Positions 7,044 to 14,135 of a DNA stretch of 19,165 nt are shown one piece after another. Under the pieces are notes generated by a model that searched no databases, was not told the origin of the DNA, and saw only the letters and a list, made by a program, of their open reading frames with translations. Both the position numbers and the translations under genes were made by a program. The stretch is from DATMBL01 sp050735975 (lineage in GTDB: Bacteria; Desulfobacterota; Binatia; UBA9968): NCBI GenBank assembly GCA_050735975.1, contig JBOHVS010000013.1, positions 1-19,165 of the forward strand, written 5' to 3'. How positions within the stretch are numbered: position 1 is the stretch's first letter; the number at the start of each line of letters is the position of its first letter.

Positions 7044-7511
7044 ATGGAAGTCATTCTCAAAGAAGATATCCCCAATTTGGGCAAAATCGGCGAGGTTGTG
7101 CGTGTCCGCGATGGCTTCGCCCGAAACTACCTTTTGCCGCGCGGCCTGGTGCTGATCGCCAACAAGAGGAATCTCAAGACCTTCGAACATCAGAAGCGGG
7201 TTGTTGCGGATCAGAAGCAGCGCATAGTCAGGGAGGCTAAATCCGTAAGCGATCAACTGGGGGGCGTATCCCTCGTGATCCCGATGAGGACCGGGGAAGA
7301 AGGCAAGCTTTTCGGCTCCGTCACCGGCATTCACATCGAGAAGGCCCTGAAAGCGAAGGGTCTCGACGTGGATCGGCGCAAAATTCAACTCCAGGAGCCG
7401 ATTCGGACCCTGGGCGAATTCGATGTCCCTGTTCGACTGACCGCCGACTTAACCGTCTCGGTGAAGCTCTCGGTCATCCCCGAGGACGGTAGGCAAACCG
7501 CTTCGTCATAG
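7044..7511 (+). CDS. rplI: 50S ribosomal protein L9
   Basis: A 155-aa L9 protein that binds 23S rRNA and extends from the L1 side of the ribosome. The N-terminal signature GKIGEVVRVRDGFARNYLLPRGL is complete. It is followed by the long charged connecting helix (NLKTFEHQKRVVADQKQRIV) and the C-terminal domain with GKLFGSVTGIHI and GEFDVPVRLTADL. GGAGG (7035-7039) is 4 nt ahead of the ATG. In most related genomes dnaB follows rplI; here an EamA permease follows after 16 bp, so conserved synteny ends at this gene. Confidence 0.97.
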   Translation: MEVILKEDIPNLGKIGEVVRVRDGFARNYLLPRGLVLIANKRNLKTFEHQKRVVADQKQRIVREAKSVSDQLGGVSLVIPMRTGEEGKLFGSVTGIHIEKALKAKGLDVDRRKIQLQEPIRTLGEFDVPVRLTADLTVSVKLSVIPEDGRQTASS

Positions 7512-7527
7512 TTTCAATTTAAAATTT

Positions 7528-8430
7528 GTGTTCCGATCCGCGGCCACCCTCAACGAGGCTGCTCTATTGGATCATCGTGTCCGCCTGGCGCGCCTATATC
7601 TCATACAGGCGGCAATCCTATGGAGTTTGGCCGGTGTTTTCATCAAGTTTCTTTCTCTTTCTCCGCTCGCGTTGGTTTTCTATCGTAGTTTTTTCGCGTC
7701 GTTATTCTTTGCATTCTTTGTGAGAAAGAGCGTCGCGATGCGCCCCGGCGTTCTGCTGCTCACCATGATCAGTTATACCGCGGCCATCACCTCGTTCGTT
7801 TCGGCCAATCGGCTCACGACGGCGGCCAACGCCATCATCCTACAGTACACGGCGCCGATCTTTGTCTTCCTCATTGTTCACTTTTTTTTCCGGGAAAAAA
7901 TTGCCGGAGCGAACTGGATCGCGCTTTCACTCGGGATGGCCGGGATCGGCCTCATTTTCGGCGGCAGCGCCGGGCAGCCCGATGCCATCGGCGTCACCTT
8001 GGCGTTGTTGAGCGGTCTGCTGTTTTCCATCTATATGCTCAGCGTCCGGTTTCTTACACATGTGAATCCCGGCACGCTGACCTTTCTTAACAATGTTGCT
8101 TGCTGCCTCTTTCTGCTTCCTTTCATGCGTCATCAGCTTTCGGTCTCGTTCAGTGAAGCCATCGCGCTCGCCGTCATGGGAGTCCTCCAGCTCGGCATTC
8201 CGTATTGGCTTTTCTCGAAAGCTCTGGAGAAGGTCTCGATTCACGAGGCTTCGCTGATCGTATTGATCGAACCTGTCTTGAATCCTATATGGGTGGCATT
8301 CGCCGTCGGCGAAGTGCCTTCGGTCATAACTTTGGTCGGCGGCGGATTGATCATCGCCGGCTTGGCCGTTCGCTACGGTTGGGCGCTGCTGACGAGTGAG
8401 GCTGAGGTTAAGGTGACGCGCAAGCCATAA
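7528..8430 (+). CDS. EamA/DMT-family transporter
   Basis: A 300-aa inner-membrane protein made of two tandem EamA repeats, about ten transmembrane helices in all. Typical family features are AILWSLAGVFIKFLS in helix 1, the first-repeat motif ANRLTTAANAIILQYTAPIFVFL, and in the second repeat ALEKVSIHEASLIVLIEPVLNPIWVAFAVGE. Members export metabolites or amino acids or move nucleotide sugars; the substrate cannot be called here. The start is GTG at 7528 with no clear Shine-Dalgarno; TTG at 7567 is an alternative, as homology is firm only from about residue 22. It is 16 bp after rplI with no terminator seen between, so read-through from the ribosomal run is possible. It is convergent with the cupin gene. 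Confidence 0.88.
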   Translation: MFRSAATLNEAALLDHRVRLARLYLIQAAILWSLAGVFIKFLSLSPLALVFYRSFFASLFFAFFVRKSVAMRPGVLLLTMISYTAAITSFVSANRLTTAANAIILQYTAPIFVFLIVHFFFREKIAGANWIALSLGMAGIGLIFGGSAGQPDAIGVTLALLSGLLFSIYMLSVRFLTHVNPGTLTFLNNVACCLFLLPFMRHQLSVSFSEAIALAVMGVLQLGIPYWLFSKALEKVSIHEASLIVLIEPVLNPIWVAFAVGEVPSVITLVGGGLIIAGLAVRYGWALLTSEAEVKVTRKP

Positions 8431-8435
8431 GAAGA

Positions 8436-8480
8436 TCCCTCGCCTCCGCTCGGGACAAGGATTTCTCGCTGCGCTCGAAA
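8436..8480. repeat. tandem pair of related palindromic elements with covarying arms
   Basis: Two copies of one pattern lie side by side. The first (8436-8455) is TCCC-TCGCCTCCGCTC-GGGA; the second (8462-8480) is TTTC-TCGCTGCGCTC-GAAA. Both share the centre TCGC-n-CGCTC, and the outer arms differ but stay complementary within each copy. It lies between the convergent permease and cupin genes, and may be a REP-like dispersed element or a bidirectional transcript end. Confidence 0.55.
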
Positions 8481-8491
8481 TGACAGGCGCC

Positions 8492-8515
8492 TCAGTTCGA
8501 GGTTCGAAGAACTGA
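8492..8515. terminator. hairpin between convergent genes, possible terminator
   Basis: TCAGTTC (8492-8498) and GAACTGA (8509-8515) form a perfect 7-bp stem with a 10-nt loop. It abuts the cupin stop codon (8518-8520). There is no long T-run on either side, so it would be a weak intrinsic terminator or an RNA 3' end stabiliser. Confidence 0.35.
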
Positions 8516-8517
8516 AC

Positions 8518-8937
8518 TTAAACCCGATCTGCTCGGCCGCCGTGACGGATCTTTTCCATTTCCTCTCGAGGGAGAGTTTTGATGTCTTTTCGCAGCTCGT
8601 AGTTGATGTGCTGGATTGCCTCAGAAGGCCCTGACCGATTGCCCATCAGCACCATTGGGCCGGCGCCGCTGTTTTCCAGCTGATAGAAGGAGCCGCCGGT
8701 AATGGTCGCCGCCATTCCGGGTTTCATCACCGCTTTCCCGCCGTCGGGAAAATGCATGGTGCATTCGCCATCGATCACATAAAAAGTCTGGTCCGCGTTG
8801 TGACAATGCATGTCGTCCTTGTCGCCCGGCTTAGGGTATACATGCAGCCAGGCATGGAACTTCTTCGTGTTGAAGATCACTTTTCTCTTCCCTTCTTCGC
8901 GAGCCATCTTGACCATGTCCGTGACTTCAATCGGCAT
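8518..8937 (-). CDS. small cupin-domain protein
   Basis: A 139-aa single-domain cupin (beta-barrel) of unknown substrate. The first cupin motif is visible as GDKDDMHCHNADQTFYVIDG (38-57) with H44 and H46, but the usual glutamate is Gln (Q50). In the second motif, PGMAATITGGSFYQLEN (73-89), the usual histidine is Tyr (Y85). Two of four typical metal ligands are thus changed, so metal binding is doubtful or altered. The start at 8937 is set by GGAGG at 8942-8946; the frame runs to 8967 but the extra part has no Shine-Dalgarno. It is divergent from the LsrF-like gene. Some cupins of this size act in aromatic or sugar catabolism, but nothing here decides that. Confidence 0.82.
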   Translation of the reverse strand: MPIEVTDMVKMAREEGKRKVIFNTKKFHAWLHVYPKPGDKDDMHCHNADQTFYVIDGECTMHFPDGGKAVMKPGMAATITGGSFYQLENSGAGPMVLMGNRSGPSEAIQHINYELRKDIKTLPREEMEKIRHGGRADRV

Positions 8938-8966
8938 ATATCCTCCTTTAGGTTGCAGATGAAGCA

Positions 8967-8995
8967 AAGCTATCAGCGGCTATGGTAGGTGTCAA
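8967..8995 (-). promoter_or_regulatory. candidate promoter for the cupin gene
   Basis: On the minus strand a perfect TTGACA (8995 to 8990) is followed after 17 bp by TAGCTT (8972 to 8967), which matches TATAAT at only 3 of 6 positions. It would give a 5' leader of about 25 nt ending in the strong Shine-Dalgarno of the cupin gene. In the same 152-bp gap a plus-strand TATGAT (9044-9049) could be a -10 for the LsrF-like gene, but no matching -35 is seen. Confidence 0.35.
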
Positions 8996-9089
8996 ATTCA
9001 AGGTCTAGCATGCTCGGGCGTCGGCTTCGCTCCGGTTCCAATTTATGATAGGTTCTGAAAACCAACCAAAACTAATTCAGGAGGCGAAC

Positions 9090-9899
9090 ATGTCAATGAA
9101 TTGGGGAATGGCGAACCGTCTAGCGCGCATCATTAAACCGGAAGATGGCCGGGCCGTCATGTTGGCGGTTGATCACGGCTATTTTCTTGGTCCCACAAGC
9201 GGATTGGAGGAGCCAAGGAAGACGATCGCACCTTTACTGCCGCACGCGGATTCCATCATGCTGACGCGGGGGGTGTTGCGAACATCCGTCGATCCCAAGG
9301 CTGACAAGCCGGTGGTTCTTCGTGTCTCCGGCGGCACGAGTATTCTCAAAGAGCTTTCCAACGAAGACCTCACGGTTTCGATCGACGATGCGATCCGTCT
9401 TAACGTCTCGGCGATGGCGCTTTCGGTCTTCGTAGGGTCGGAATTCGAGAAACAGACTCTTGTCAGCCTGGCTAAACTCGTGGACGAAGGGGAGAAGTAC
9501 GGTATTCCGGTGCTCGCGGTTACGGCCGTCGGAAAGGATATGGCGCGCGACGTGCGTTACCTCGGCTTGTCGTGCCGCATTGCCGCAGAGCTCGGCGCGC
9601 ACGTGGTCAAGACTTATTATTGCGACGATTTTGAACAGCTCATCGAAAGCTGTCCGATTCCGGTGATTGTAGCGGGTGGTAAGAAGACGCCCGAAATGGA
9701 AGCGTTGGAGCTCACCTACAATGCCGTCAAGGGAGGCGCCGTGGGGGTCGACATGGGCCGCAATATCTTTCAATCCGATTCGCCGGTGGGAATGATCAAG
9801 GCGGTAAGCGCGATCGTTCACGAGAACTTATCGGTTAAGGAAGCATATAAGATCTATGAAAGCGCGAAAGGTGGAGCGGCCCGGAGAGCGGCTGGATAA
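9090..9899 (+). CDS. LsrF-like class I aldolase/thiolase (DeoC/FbaB family)
   Basis: A 269-aa TIM-barrel aldolase close to E. coli LsrF, the thiolase that splits 3-hydroxy-5-phosphonooxypentane-2,4-dione in autoinducer-2 breakdown. Shared stretches include LDWGM-like NWGMANRLARI at 4-14, VMLAVDHGYFLGPTSGLE (23-40), GKDMARDVRYL (148-158), the Schiff-base lysine in VVKTYY (K174), VIVAGGKK (192-199) and GVDMGRNIFQSD (219-230). The start is ATG 9090 with AGGAGG at 9079-9084; the frame runs to 9045 but homology and Shine-Dalgarno favour 9090. No other lsr gene is near. Its partner is the zinc dehydrogenase downstream, so a sugar-phosphate or ketose cleavage role is at least as likely as AI-2 processing. 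Related FbaB-type or ADH-synthase activities are alternatives. Confidence 0.85.
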   Translation: MSMNWGMANRLARIIKPEDGRAVMLAVDHGYFLGPTSGLEEPRKTIAPLLPHADSIMLTRGVLRTSVDPKADKPVVLRVSGGTSILKELSNEDLTVSIDDAIRLNVSAMALSVFVGSEFEKQTLVSLAKLVDEGEKYGIPVLAVTAVGKDMARDVRYLGLSCRIAAELGAHVVKTYYCDDFEQLIESCPIPVIVAGGKKTPEMEALELTYNAVKGGAVGVDMGRNIFQSDSPVGMIKAVSAIVHENLSVKEAYKIYESAKGGAARRAAG

Positions 9900-9982
9900 A
9901 TTGGTTTCGCGTTGCGGTTCAAACACGTGCGCAGCGCCGTTCAGGGATCAAAAGGGATGGAGTTTAAGTGAACCCGAAATCT

Positions 9983-10002
9983 GAAACCCGAAACTCGCAA
10001 CC
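9983..10002. repeat. left copy of inverted repeat flanking the dehydrogenase
   Basis: GAAACCCGAAACTCGCAACC matches the reverse complement of 11048-11067 at 19 of 20 positions. It sits just before the ATG at 10007, inside what would be the N-terminal extension if the GTG at 9968 were used. The surrounding bases (AACCCGAAATCT before it) look like a degenerate copy of the same unit. Confidence 0.7.
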
Positions 10003-10006
10003 ATCT

Positions 10007-11032
10007 ATGCGCGTCGCGATGTATTACAACAATCGCGACGTGCGTCTACAGGAGATGCCTATCCCCCGAATCGGCTCCGGAGAACTGCTCGTGCGTGTCC
10101 ATGCGAGCGGGATTTGCGGCAGCGACCTCATGGAATGGTACCGCGTTAAGAAGGCTCCGCTCGTGCTGGGCCACGAAATTGCGGGCGATATCGTCGAAGC
10201 GGGCGACGGCGTCAAAGATTTCCGCGTCGGTGACCGTGTTTTCGCGGCACATCATGTGCCATGCGGCCAATGCCGTTATTGCCAGGCCGGCCATCAATCG
10301 GTCTGCGAGATGTTACGCACGACCCACTTTGATCCGGGAGGGTTTGCCGAGTACATTCGCGTGCCCAAGATCAACGTCGAGCTGGGAACTTATCGCCTGC
10401 CTGACGAAATAACGTTCGACGAAGGGTCTTTCATAGAGCCGCTGGCGTGCGTCGTCCGCGCGCAGCGTTTCTCCCGATTAACTCCCGGGCAAACAGTGCT
10501 CGTGATTGGCAGCGGCATTTCCGGTTTGCTGCATATTCAGCTTGCTCGGGCGCGCGGGGCGGACCGAATCATTGCGACCGATATCAACGAGTACCGTCTC
10601 AAGAGTTCCGGTGATTTTGGCGCGCATGCAACGATTCATGGCAGCGAAGATGTGCCGGCTCGGCTCCGCGATTTGAACGACGGACGGCTGGCCGATCTGG
10701 TGATTGTCTGCACCGGCGCGATGCCGGCCATTCAGCAGGCGATAAAGTCGGTCGATCGCGGCGGGACGCTATTATTTTTTGCGCCGACGGCTGCCGGAGT
10801 TGATGTGCCGATTCCGCTTTTTGACTTCTGGCGTGATGAGATTGCGGTGCTGACGTCCTATGCCGGAAGCGGACAGGATATTCTGGAATCGATTGACCTA
10901 ATCAAGACTCGCCGGGTGCGCGTAGCCGACATGATTACCCACCGCTTGCCCCTGGCCGAAGCGGGCCGGGGGTTTGAGCTTACGGCGGGCGCCCGGGATT
11001 CCATTAAAGTTATTATCGATCCGCTGCTATAA
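10007..11032 (+). CDS. zinc-dependent medium-chain alcohol/polyol dehydrogenase
   Basis: A 341-aa MDR-superfamily oxidoreductase resembling sorbitol, threonine and galactitol-phosphate dehydrogenases. The catalytic zinc ligands are C37 (GICGSD), H56-E57 (GHEIAG) and E144 (FIEPLACV). The structural zinc is held by C86, C89, C92 and C100. The Rossmann fold has GSGISG (168-173), and D192 at the end of its second strand suggests NAD(H) preference. The start is uncertain. GTG 9968 has TGGAG 5 nt upstream but adds 13 residues made of repeat sequence; ATG 10007 gives the family-like start MRVAMYY but lacks a Shine-Dalgarno. I report the ATG. It follows the LsrF-like aldolase and likely acts with it on a sugar or polyol, an inference from position only. 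Confidence 0.88.
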   Translation: MRVAMYYNNRDVRLQEMPIPRIGSGELLVRVHASGICGSDLMEWYRVKKAPLVLGHEIAGDIVEAGDGVKDFRVGDRVFAAHHVPCGQCRYCQAGHQSVCEMLRTTHFDPGGFAEYIRVPKINVELGTYRLPDEITFDEGSFIEPLACVVRAQRFSRLTPGQTVLVIGSGISGLLHIQLARARGADRIIATDINEYRLKSSGDFGAHATIHGSEDVPARLRDLNDGRLADLVIVCTGAMPAIQQAIKSVDRGGTLLFFAPTAAGVDVPIPLFDFWRDEIAVLTSYAGSGQDILESIDLIKTRRVRVADMITHRLPLAEAGRGFELTAGARDSIKVIIDPLL

Positions 11033-11047
11033 CAGTCTCGACTTTCG

Positions 11048-11067
11048 GGTTGCGAGTTTCGAGTTTC
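11048..11067. repeat. right copy of inverted repeat flanking the dehydrogenase
   Basis: GGTTGCGAGTTTCGAGTTTC is the inverted partner of 9983-10002 (19/20). It lies 15 bp after the dehydrogenase stop codon, in the 67-bp gap between that gene and the convergent minus-strand block. Confidence 0.7.
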
Positions 11068-11072
11068 AAAAC

Positions 11073-11100
11073 ACGAGACACAAGACCCAAGACCCGGGAC
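11073..11100. repeat. four imperfect heptamer tandem repeats
   Basis: ACGAGAC, ACAAGAC, CCAAGAC and CCGGGAC follow each other without spacing, all of the form nCnnGAC. The last base belongs to the stop codon of the binding-protein gene. Together with the inverted repeat just before, it fills nearly all of the convergent gap. Confidence 0.5.
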
Positions 11101-12098
11101 TATTTCGTCATCCCCAACTCTTTCCGCGCCTTGTCTAGGAAGCTGTAGTCCGTTACCTCGGCCACTGAAACGGGTCTGGCCACCTTGGCGTTCTCCCGCT
11201 GCGTATCGATAAGCACCTGCACGGACTCCGGCTTGACGGAAGCGTCTTTTGTTAGAACGCGGGTGACTTGCTTGGACATCTCCGCGGCCATTTTGCGATC
11301 GTTCACTCTCCACTGCTTCATCATAATGTCAGTCACGGCTTCCTGATTGTTTTTATCCCACACGAACTGCAAACCGCGCAAGGTTGCCCGCACCATTCTG
11401 TAAACCTCGTCAGGATTTTCCCGAATCTTCTTTTCCGAGGTCCCGAAGCCATTTTGCGCGAATAGTAAAATATCGCCCAGGAAGATAAGTTCGTTGTAAC
11501 CCTTTTCCCGGGCGATGATGTTTTCAGGAACTGAGAGGAGAGAGGCATCGACCACTCCCGATTCCAAGACGGCGAAGCGGCCGGCCGCGGATCCGCCCAT
11601 GGGAAGGACAGCTACATCCCGGCCCGGCTCAAGACCGAAGTGCCTCAACACTCGATAGGCGAGCAGAGTCGCTGAGCCCCCTGGAGAGCTGCCCGCAATT
11701 TTCTTTCCCTTGAGCTGTTTGGGCTCTTTGATCTCTTTCTTGCTCATGAGAAACAGCAGCGGCCGTTCGACAGTGAAGAGCAAGACCTTCATCGGTTGGC
11801 CTCGAACCGCGCCGCCGATCAATCCGGTCACTGCCGCGCTGTAATCGAGGTCTCCGGCCATAACGGCGGCGCTAGTCAAGTTAGCGGCCATGTAGATGAT
11901 TTCCAGATTGATGCCTTCATCCTTAAAGAAGCCGCGATGAAGCGCGCTGTAAATTGCCAGGAAAGAGACATTGGTTGACGAACTTCCCATGCGCACGTTC
12001 TTCAACGTCTGGGCATGACCCAGAGGCGAAAAAGGCGCCGCAACACCGATAAGCATGAACAGCCAGAGGGCGATCACGGTTTCGCATTTCTTGCGCAT
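11100..12098 (-). CDS. NMT1/SsuA-type ABC transporter substrate-binding protein
   Basis: A 332-aa exported periplasmic binding protein (PBP2 fold, NMT1/SsuA/ThiY group). It has a signal peptide with basic MRKKCE, a hydrophobic core and a likely SPase I site after GHA (about residue 30). The mature part shows NVSFLAIYSALHRGFFKDEGINLEI, a classic start for this family, then LKGKKIAGSSPGGSATLLAYRVL and an SLLSVPENIIAREKGY segment. The start at 12098 is set by GGAGG at about 12103-12107; the frame opens further upstream to 12140 without support. Neither permease nor ATPase is in the window. It ends the minus-strand block, 23 bp after AOR 1. The family binds sulfonates, pyrimidine precursors, taurine or aromatic acids; the ligand here is unknown. 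Confidence 0.85.
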   Translation of the reverse strand: MRKKCETVIALWLFMLIGVAAPFSPLGHAQTLKNVRMGSSSTNVSFLAIYSALHRGFFKDEGINLEIIYMAANLTSAAVMAGDLDYSAAVTGLIGGAVRGQPMKVLLFTVERPLLFLMSKKEIKEPKQLKGKKIAGSSPGGSATLLAYRVLRHFGLEPGRDVAVLPMGGSAAGRFAVLESGVVDASLLSVPENIIAREKGYNELIFLGDILLFAQNGFGTSEKKIRENPDEVYRMVRATLRGLQFVWDKNNQEAVTDIMMKQWRVNDRKMAAEMSKQVTRVLTKDASVKPESVQVLIDTQRENAKVARPVSVAEVTDYSFLDKARKELGMTK

Positions 12099-12121
12099 AA
12101 TTGCCTCCGCAAATCTATATA

Positions 12122-14035
12122 TCAATCCAGCTGGCTCCACTTTTTGAACTCTTCCAACCCCAGGTTAGTGAGCGTGTCCATGTAAGGCCGTCCCGTTTTC
12201 TCATGCCGTCCGGATAGCCGGTAGTATTCGTAAACCAAATCGGGAAGCCATTTAGCGATAGTAAAGCCCTGGTATTTTCCGTCGGGAATCGGCTCCAAAA
12301 AACGAGGCCCGACGTCCTGCCAGTCGTGCTCGGCGATCCAACCGCGTTGTGTGCCGAAAACACTCTGCAAAATGATGCTACGATGGCCGGCATCGATCAG
12401 CTCATCTAAAGTCACATTCCAGCCGGTCGTCGCATTGAGCGAATCGACCATGCTCTGTATACCGTCGGGCGGTTTGTCGTTCAGCGCGAACCAGCATCCG
12501 CCCATCATCCCGCAGGCCTGGCGAATCTTTTCAGTCAAGAGGTGCGACCGGGTCCAGCCGTCGGGTTGTTGGGGATCGAGCGGTCCCCACTTCTCGCGGT
12601 AAAGCAAATCAGCCGGAGGCTCCTTACCGCCGGCGCCCTGCGGCTTCATGCCGCCGCTCGCGACCAACTCGCGCAGCATTTGGCTTAAGAGCGGACGCCA
12701 CTCGTGCTGCGCAGGGGTGCCGCCTTTGGTGTGCACGACCCAGTTCTTGGCTTCGCCGCCGAGAGTTTCCGCGAGTTCTTTCGGCCCGTCGGCGAGGATA
12801 TTGCCGAGCCAAGTCTCCCGGCGAGCACAGCGCTCGAGCAAAGTCTCCGCCGCCTCCAGGTTGCCCCATTCCAGTTTCAATCCGTCGGTACGATCCGGTC
12901 CGAGCACGCCTTTTTCCCAGGCTTCGAACGCCAAGCCGGCGCCGCAGGCGAAGTGGCTGCACTCAATGCCGAGATCATTGATGCGCTCGGATAAATAGAG
13001 AACGTCGTTGCCTTTGAAGCCAAGATTGTAAAAAGTGTCTTGCCATTCGCTGCCGGCATTGAAGTGGCCGATTTTGCCCTTGTGCTTGCCCTCGCCAATC
13101 TCAGCGTCCCATGGGCACATGCGCGGGCACTGAAAGCAGGGACGGAGAGTGACGCGATTTTGATCAAGGCCTCTGGCTTCATCGGTGATGATCGTACTGC
13201 GCCAATTGAGCTTAGTAATCCCGCCCCAATCTTCGCCGTGACCGACACTGGTCTGGCGCTTTTTCACGGTCGTCGTTCGCGGCGCGAGCGCTTTCTTCCA
13301 GCGCAAGCCCGCTTCAATCAACGCATGCTTAGCGTGCACACGCGGCCGCTTGGTACCCCAGGCGACGATGGCCTTTAATTTTTTCGAGCCCATCACCGCG
13401 CCCAAACCATGGGCGGCGTTGTGATTGTAATCGTTGACGTACATCGCGGCGCGAATGAGGTTTTCGCCCGCGGGACCGATGCAGCCCACGCGCGCGTCCT
13501 GATGGCCCGATTCGGCACGGAGGAGATCCTCAGTTTGGCGCGCGCCTTTGCCCCAAACACGGCCGGCGTCGCGCAGTTCGACCTTGTCTTCGCCGACGTA
13601 AAGATAGGTGGGCGTTTTCGCCGCGCCGGTGATGGTCAAGCCGTCGTAGCCGGCCGCTTTGAGCGCCGTGCCGAAATAGCCGCTGGTGGCGCCGCGGCCC
13701 AACGTGTAGCGCGTGGCCGGACTGAGATAGACAAAACATATTTTGGTGCCGCCTGGAGTGAATCCCGTACCGGTGATCGGCCCGGTCATGCCGACGATGA
13801 CATTCTTCGCGTCGTACGGGTCGATGTTGAGCGGCAGCTCGTTGAGCAGGATGTACTCCGCCATCAGTTGGCCGCCCCAGTATTTCCGCAGCAGCGGCTC
13901 TTCGGGAAGATTCAAATCTGTGAGTTTCCCCGAGCTGAGGTCCACGCGCAGAATCTTACCCATGTAACCGCCGGGAAGACGCGTCTTGCGCTGCGCCGGA
14001 AAGAAGCTCGTGTAGTCTGACTCTACGTTTGCCAT
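12122..14035 (-). CDS. aldehyde:ferredoxin oxidoreductase family tungstoenzyme, copy 1
   Basis: A 637-aa AOR-family catalytic subunit, expected to carry tungsten on two pterins plus one [4Fe-4S] cluster. The AOR N domain starts with LPGGYMGKILRVDL (residues 20-33), followed by RGATSGYFGT, GPAGENLIRAA and GAVMGSKKLKAI, the pterin-binding core. The cluster ligands are C300, C303 and C307 (PCFQCPRMC), with C514 in GGCWF. E330 (FNAGSEWQD) matches the active-site glutamate region. The family's usual KGxExPxxDPR is replaced by KGGTPAQHEWRP (437-448). It carries an N-terminal extension of about 19 residues absent from copy 2 and is by eye about two thirds identical to it. ATG 14035 has GAGGA upstream. 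Likely reaction: aldehyde to acid with ferredoxin-type electron transfer, or the reverse; substrate unknown. Confidence 0.9.
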   Translation of the reverse strand: MANVESDYTSFFPAQRKTRLPGGYMGKILRVDLSSGKLTDLNLPEEPLLRKYWGGQLMAEYILLNELPLNIDPYDAKNVIVGMTGPITGTGFTPGGTKICFVYLSPATRYTLGRGATSGYFGTALKAAGYDGLTITGAAKTPTYLYVGEDKVELRDAGRVWGKGARQTEDLLRAESGHQDARVGCIGPAGENLIRAAMYVNDYNHNAAHGLGAVMGSKKLKAIVAWGTKRPRVHAKHALIEAGLRWKKALAPRTTTVKKRQTSVGHGEDWGGITKLNWRSTIITDEARGLDQNRVTLRPCFQCPRMCPWDAEIGEGKHKGKIGHFNAGSEWQDTFYNLGFKGNDVLYLSERINDLGIECSHFACGAGLAFEAWEKGVLGPDRTDGLKLEWGNLEAAETLLERCARRETWLGNILADGPKELAETLGGEAKNWVVHTKGGTPAQHEWRPLLSQMLRELVASGGMKPQGAGGKEPPADLLYREKWGPLDPQQPDGWTRSHLLTEKIRQACGMMGGCWFALNDKPPDGIQSMVDSLNATTGWNVTLDELIDAGHRSIILQSVFGTQRGWIAEHDWQDVGPRFLEPIPDGKYQGFTIAKWLPDLVYEYYRLSGRHEKTGRPYMDTLTNLGLEEFKKWSQLD

Positions 14036-14075
14036 TGATATTCCTCTAATCAGCAGCTGCCCACAATACCCGTTC

Positions 14076-14100
14076 AGCCGCAAGTCGATATCGAGCGGCT
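14076..14100. promoter_or_regulatory. hairpin in the longest gap of the AOR block
   Basis: AGCCGC (14076-14081) pairs with GCGGCT (14095-14100), and the loop holds the 10-bp palindrome TCGATATCGA (14085-14094). It lies in the 100-bp gap between the class II aldolase and AOR 1, the largest in the block. It could be an operator, an RNA processing or stability element, or a partial terminator; no T-run follows on the minus strand. Confidence 0.35.
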
Positions 14101-14135
14101 TTAAGCGGTTGAACTATTTGAACGGTATCGCCCGC

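Noticed and set aside
9044..9049. TATGAT as a promoter for the LsrF-like gene
   Set aside because: Good -10 match but no -35 at 16-18 bp, so I do not list it as a feature of its own.
13409..14020. Plus-strand 203-aa ORF inside AOR 1
   Set aside because: Long open shadow frames are expected in GC-rich genes; the sense strand encodes the AOR motifs.
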